Below are positions 14,888 through 15,701 of a DNA stretch of 15,701 nt, one piece after another. Position 1 is the stretch's first letter. The number at the start of each line of letters is the position of its first letter. This DNA comes from Actinomycetes bacterium (GTDB lineage Bacteria > Actinomycetota > Acidimicrobiia > Acidimicrobiales > RAAP-2). The stretch is from positions 1 through 15,701 of the forward strand of contig JAJYXS010000187.1 in NCBI GenBank assembly GCA_021801615.1. The letters are read 5' to 3'. The notes below the pieces were generated by a model that was given only the letters and a program-made list of their open reading frames with translations, searched no databases and was not told the origin of the DNA. The translations under genes and the position numbers were made by a program.

Positions 14888-15658
14888 ATGGTTCGACACG
14901 TGCTGCGCTCGGCGTGCTTGGTCGGTGCCGTGCTGGCGGTGCTCCTCCTGGCACCTGAGGCGGGAGCGGAGGCACCTGGCGTGGTGCTGACGATCCCAGC
15001 CAACCGCGTGACGGCGGACCACGCGTTCGTCGTCCGCTACAGGGCGCTCGACGTGCCGGCGGGATCGGTGCTGTACCTCCAGAAGCAGGAGGGCACCGCT
15101 CGCGTGTGGAAGAGCATCAAGGCGTGGAAGAGCACCTCCGGGAGCGCACTGGCGCCCGGTGTGCCGCTCGGCATGTGGACGTACCGCATCATCGCGGTGC
15201 ATGCCGGTCGGGTCCTCGCAGCCTCCGAACCGCGCGTCCTGTACGCGTACGGCAACGTCCCGCTCGGCGTCATCTGCCGAGGCCACGGAGTTTGCACAAC
15301 ACCACACACCGAGGTGGTCGCGACACACGTCTTCACGTGGGTCACCGGGATCGATACAACGTTTGCGACCGAATATCCCAAGTTCTACGCGATCTTGAAC
15401 GCGAACAGCACGACGTGCCGCTCGGCGGTTCTCGAGTTCGCGAGCCAGAGACCGACAACACCAGGCACTGGCAAGACCTACATCGAGCTCCTCCAGGCCT
15501 CGAGCGACCCGCAGGAGGCCTCGACCGGACCCAACAGCGTCGGCGTCCTGCGGGCGACCCTCGACGGCGGGCCCTGGTACGTCGAGGTCTCGGACACCCA
15601 GGGGAAAGGGGTCGTGGTGAACGGGACGTGGAGCTGTTACACGCCGACAGGCTACTGA
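14888..15658 (+). CDS. Secreted protein of unknown function with a signal peptide
   Basis: I do not recognise the family. The 256-residue product starts with a clear signal peptide: MVRHVLRSACLVGAVLAVLLL, then APEAGAEAPG with a likely cut after AGA. The mature part appears to have two beta-rich halves. The first (about 30-125) has an Ig-like pattern, with alternating hydrophobic strands (VRYRALDVPAGSVLYLQ, WTYRIIAVHAGRVLA). The second (about 140-250) ends GPWYVEVSDTQGKGVVVNG. Cysteines at 130, 136, 177 and 250 could form two disulfides outside the cell. I chose ATG 14888 because GGAGG lies five bases upstream; ATG 14876 would give 260 residues. Codons in the second half use more A and T than its neighbours do, which may hint at transfer or weaker expression. 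Confidence 0.8.
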   Translation: MVRHVLRSACLVGAVLAVLLLAPEAGAEAPGVVLTIPANRVTADHAFVVRYRALDVPAGSVLYLQKQEGTARVWKSIKAWKSTSGSALAPGVPLGMWTYRIIAVHAGRVLAASEPRVLYAYGNVPLGVICRGHGVCTTPHTEVVATHVFTWVTGIDTTFATEYPKFYAILNANSTTCRSAVLEFASQRPTTPGTGKTYIELLQASSDPQEASTGPNSVGVLRATLDGGPWYVEVSDTQGKGVVVNGTWSCYTPTGY

Positions 15659-15698
15659 GCGCCGGCGACCGGCTATCGAGCTACTGAGCGCCGGCGAC
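15651..15698. repeat. 29-bp direct repeat covering the stop codon of the secreted-protein gene
   Basis: GCTACTGAGCGCCGGCGAC occurs at 15651-15669 and 15680-15698, a period of 29 bases. The first copy contains the gene's TGA (15656-15658); the second puts another TGA (15685-15687) in a different frame. The window ends three bases later, so more copies may follow. Confidence 0.85.
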
Positions 15699-15701
15699 GG
15701 T

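Noticed and set aside
14647..14958. Plus-strand 103-codon ORF overlapping the ilvA stop
   Set aside because: It reads a 15-bp repeat, then random-looking Arg-rich sequence, and overlaps the well-supported secreted-protein gene. Noted as a finding but not called as a gene.

Overview
The window is very GC-rich and looks like chromosomal DNA of an actinobacterium. The main evidence is gene order. Reading the minus strand from about 10.5 kb down to position 1, it runs hom - thrC - rho - rpmE - prfA - prmC - tsaC(ywlC/Sua5) - glyA - wecA/rfe - atpI(partial). This chain is familiar from Actinomycetota, where it leads into the ATP synthase operon. High-GC codon use, GTG starts with 4-base stop/start overlaps, and actinobacterial-looking PadR and Rho proteins agree. 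I cannot name a genus. The long disordered tails and many short tandem repeats would fit a deep-branching or uncultured lineage, but that is inference.

Layout. Positions 1-10533 (minus strand) hold the housekeeping block: threonine biosynthesis (hom, thrC), transcription termination (rho), ribosome and translation functions (rpmE, prfA, prmC, tsaC), one-carbon metabolism (glyA), cell-envelope lipid-linked sugar synthesis (wecA) and the first codons of an ATP synthase accessory protein. Positions 10831-12195 (plus strand) hold a PadR-family repressor and a small cupin protein. Positions 12258-13214 (minus) encode an agmatinase/ureohydrolase. Positions 13400-14650 (plus) encode an ACT-domain threonine dehydratase. 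Positions 14888-15658 (plus) encode a secreted protein of unknown function.

How the genes fit together. prmC methylates release factors such as the prfA product, and tsaC provides the threonylcarbamoyl donor for tRNA t6A. hom and thrC make threonine, which the ilvA-like enzyme deaminates. The homoserine kinase gene thrB, usual between thrC and rho in several actinobacteria, is absent here; a cluster of GC-rich hairpins occupies the gap.

Features worth a second look. (1) prfA has no conventional start in its own frame for its first 48 codons, and one extra C in a CCCC run would join it to a good ATG. (2) Short tandem repeats (12-30 bp units) sit repeatedly at gene ends, three of them including a stop codon. 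(3) Three genes without a Shine-Dalgarno sequence have a TAnnnT hexamer exactly six bases before ATG, suggesting leaderless transcripts. (4) The rho leader has a promoter-like element, a strong stem-loop and a three-codon mini-ORF inside the Shine-Dalgarno region. I found no phage, IS element, CRISPR array, tRNA or rRNA, and no convincing new multi-gene system.
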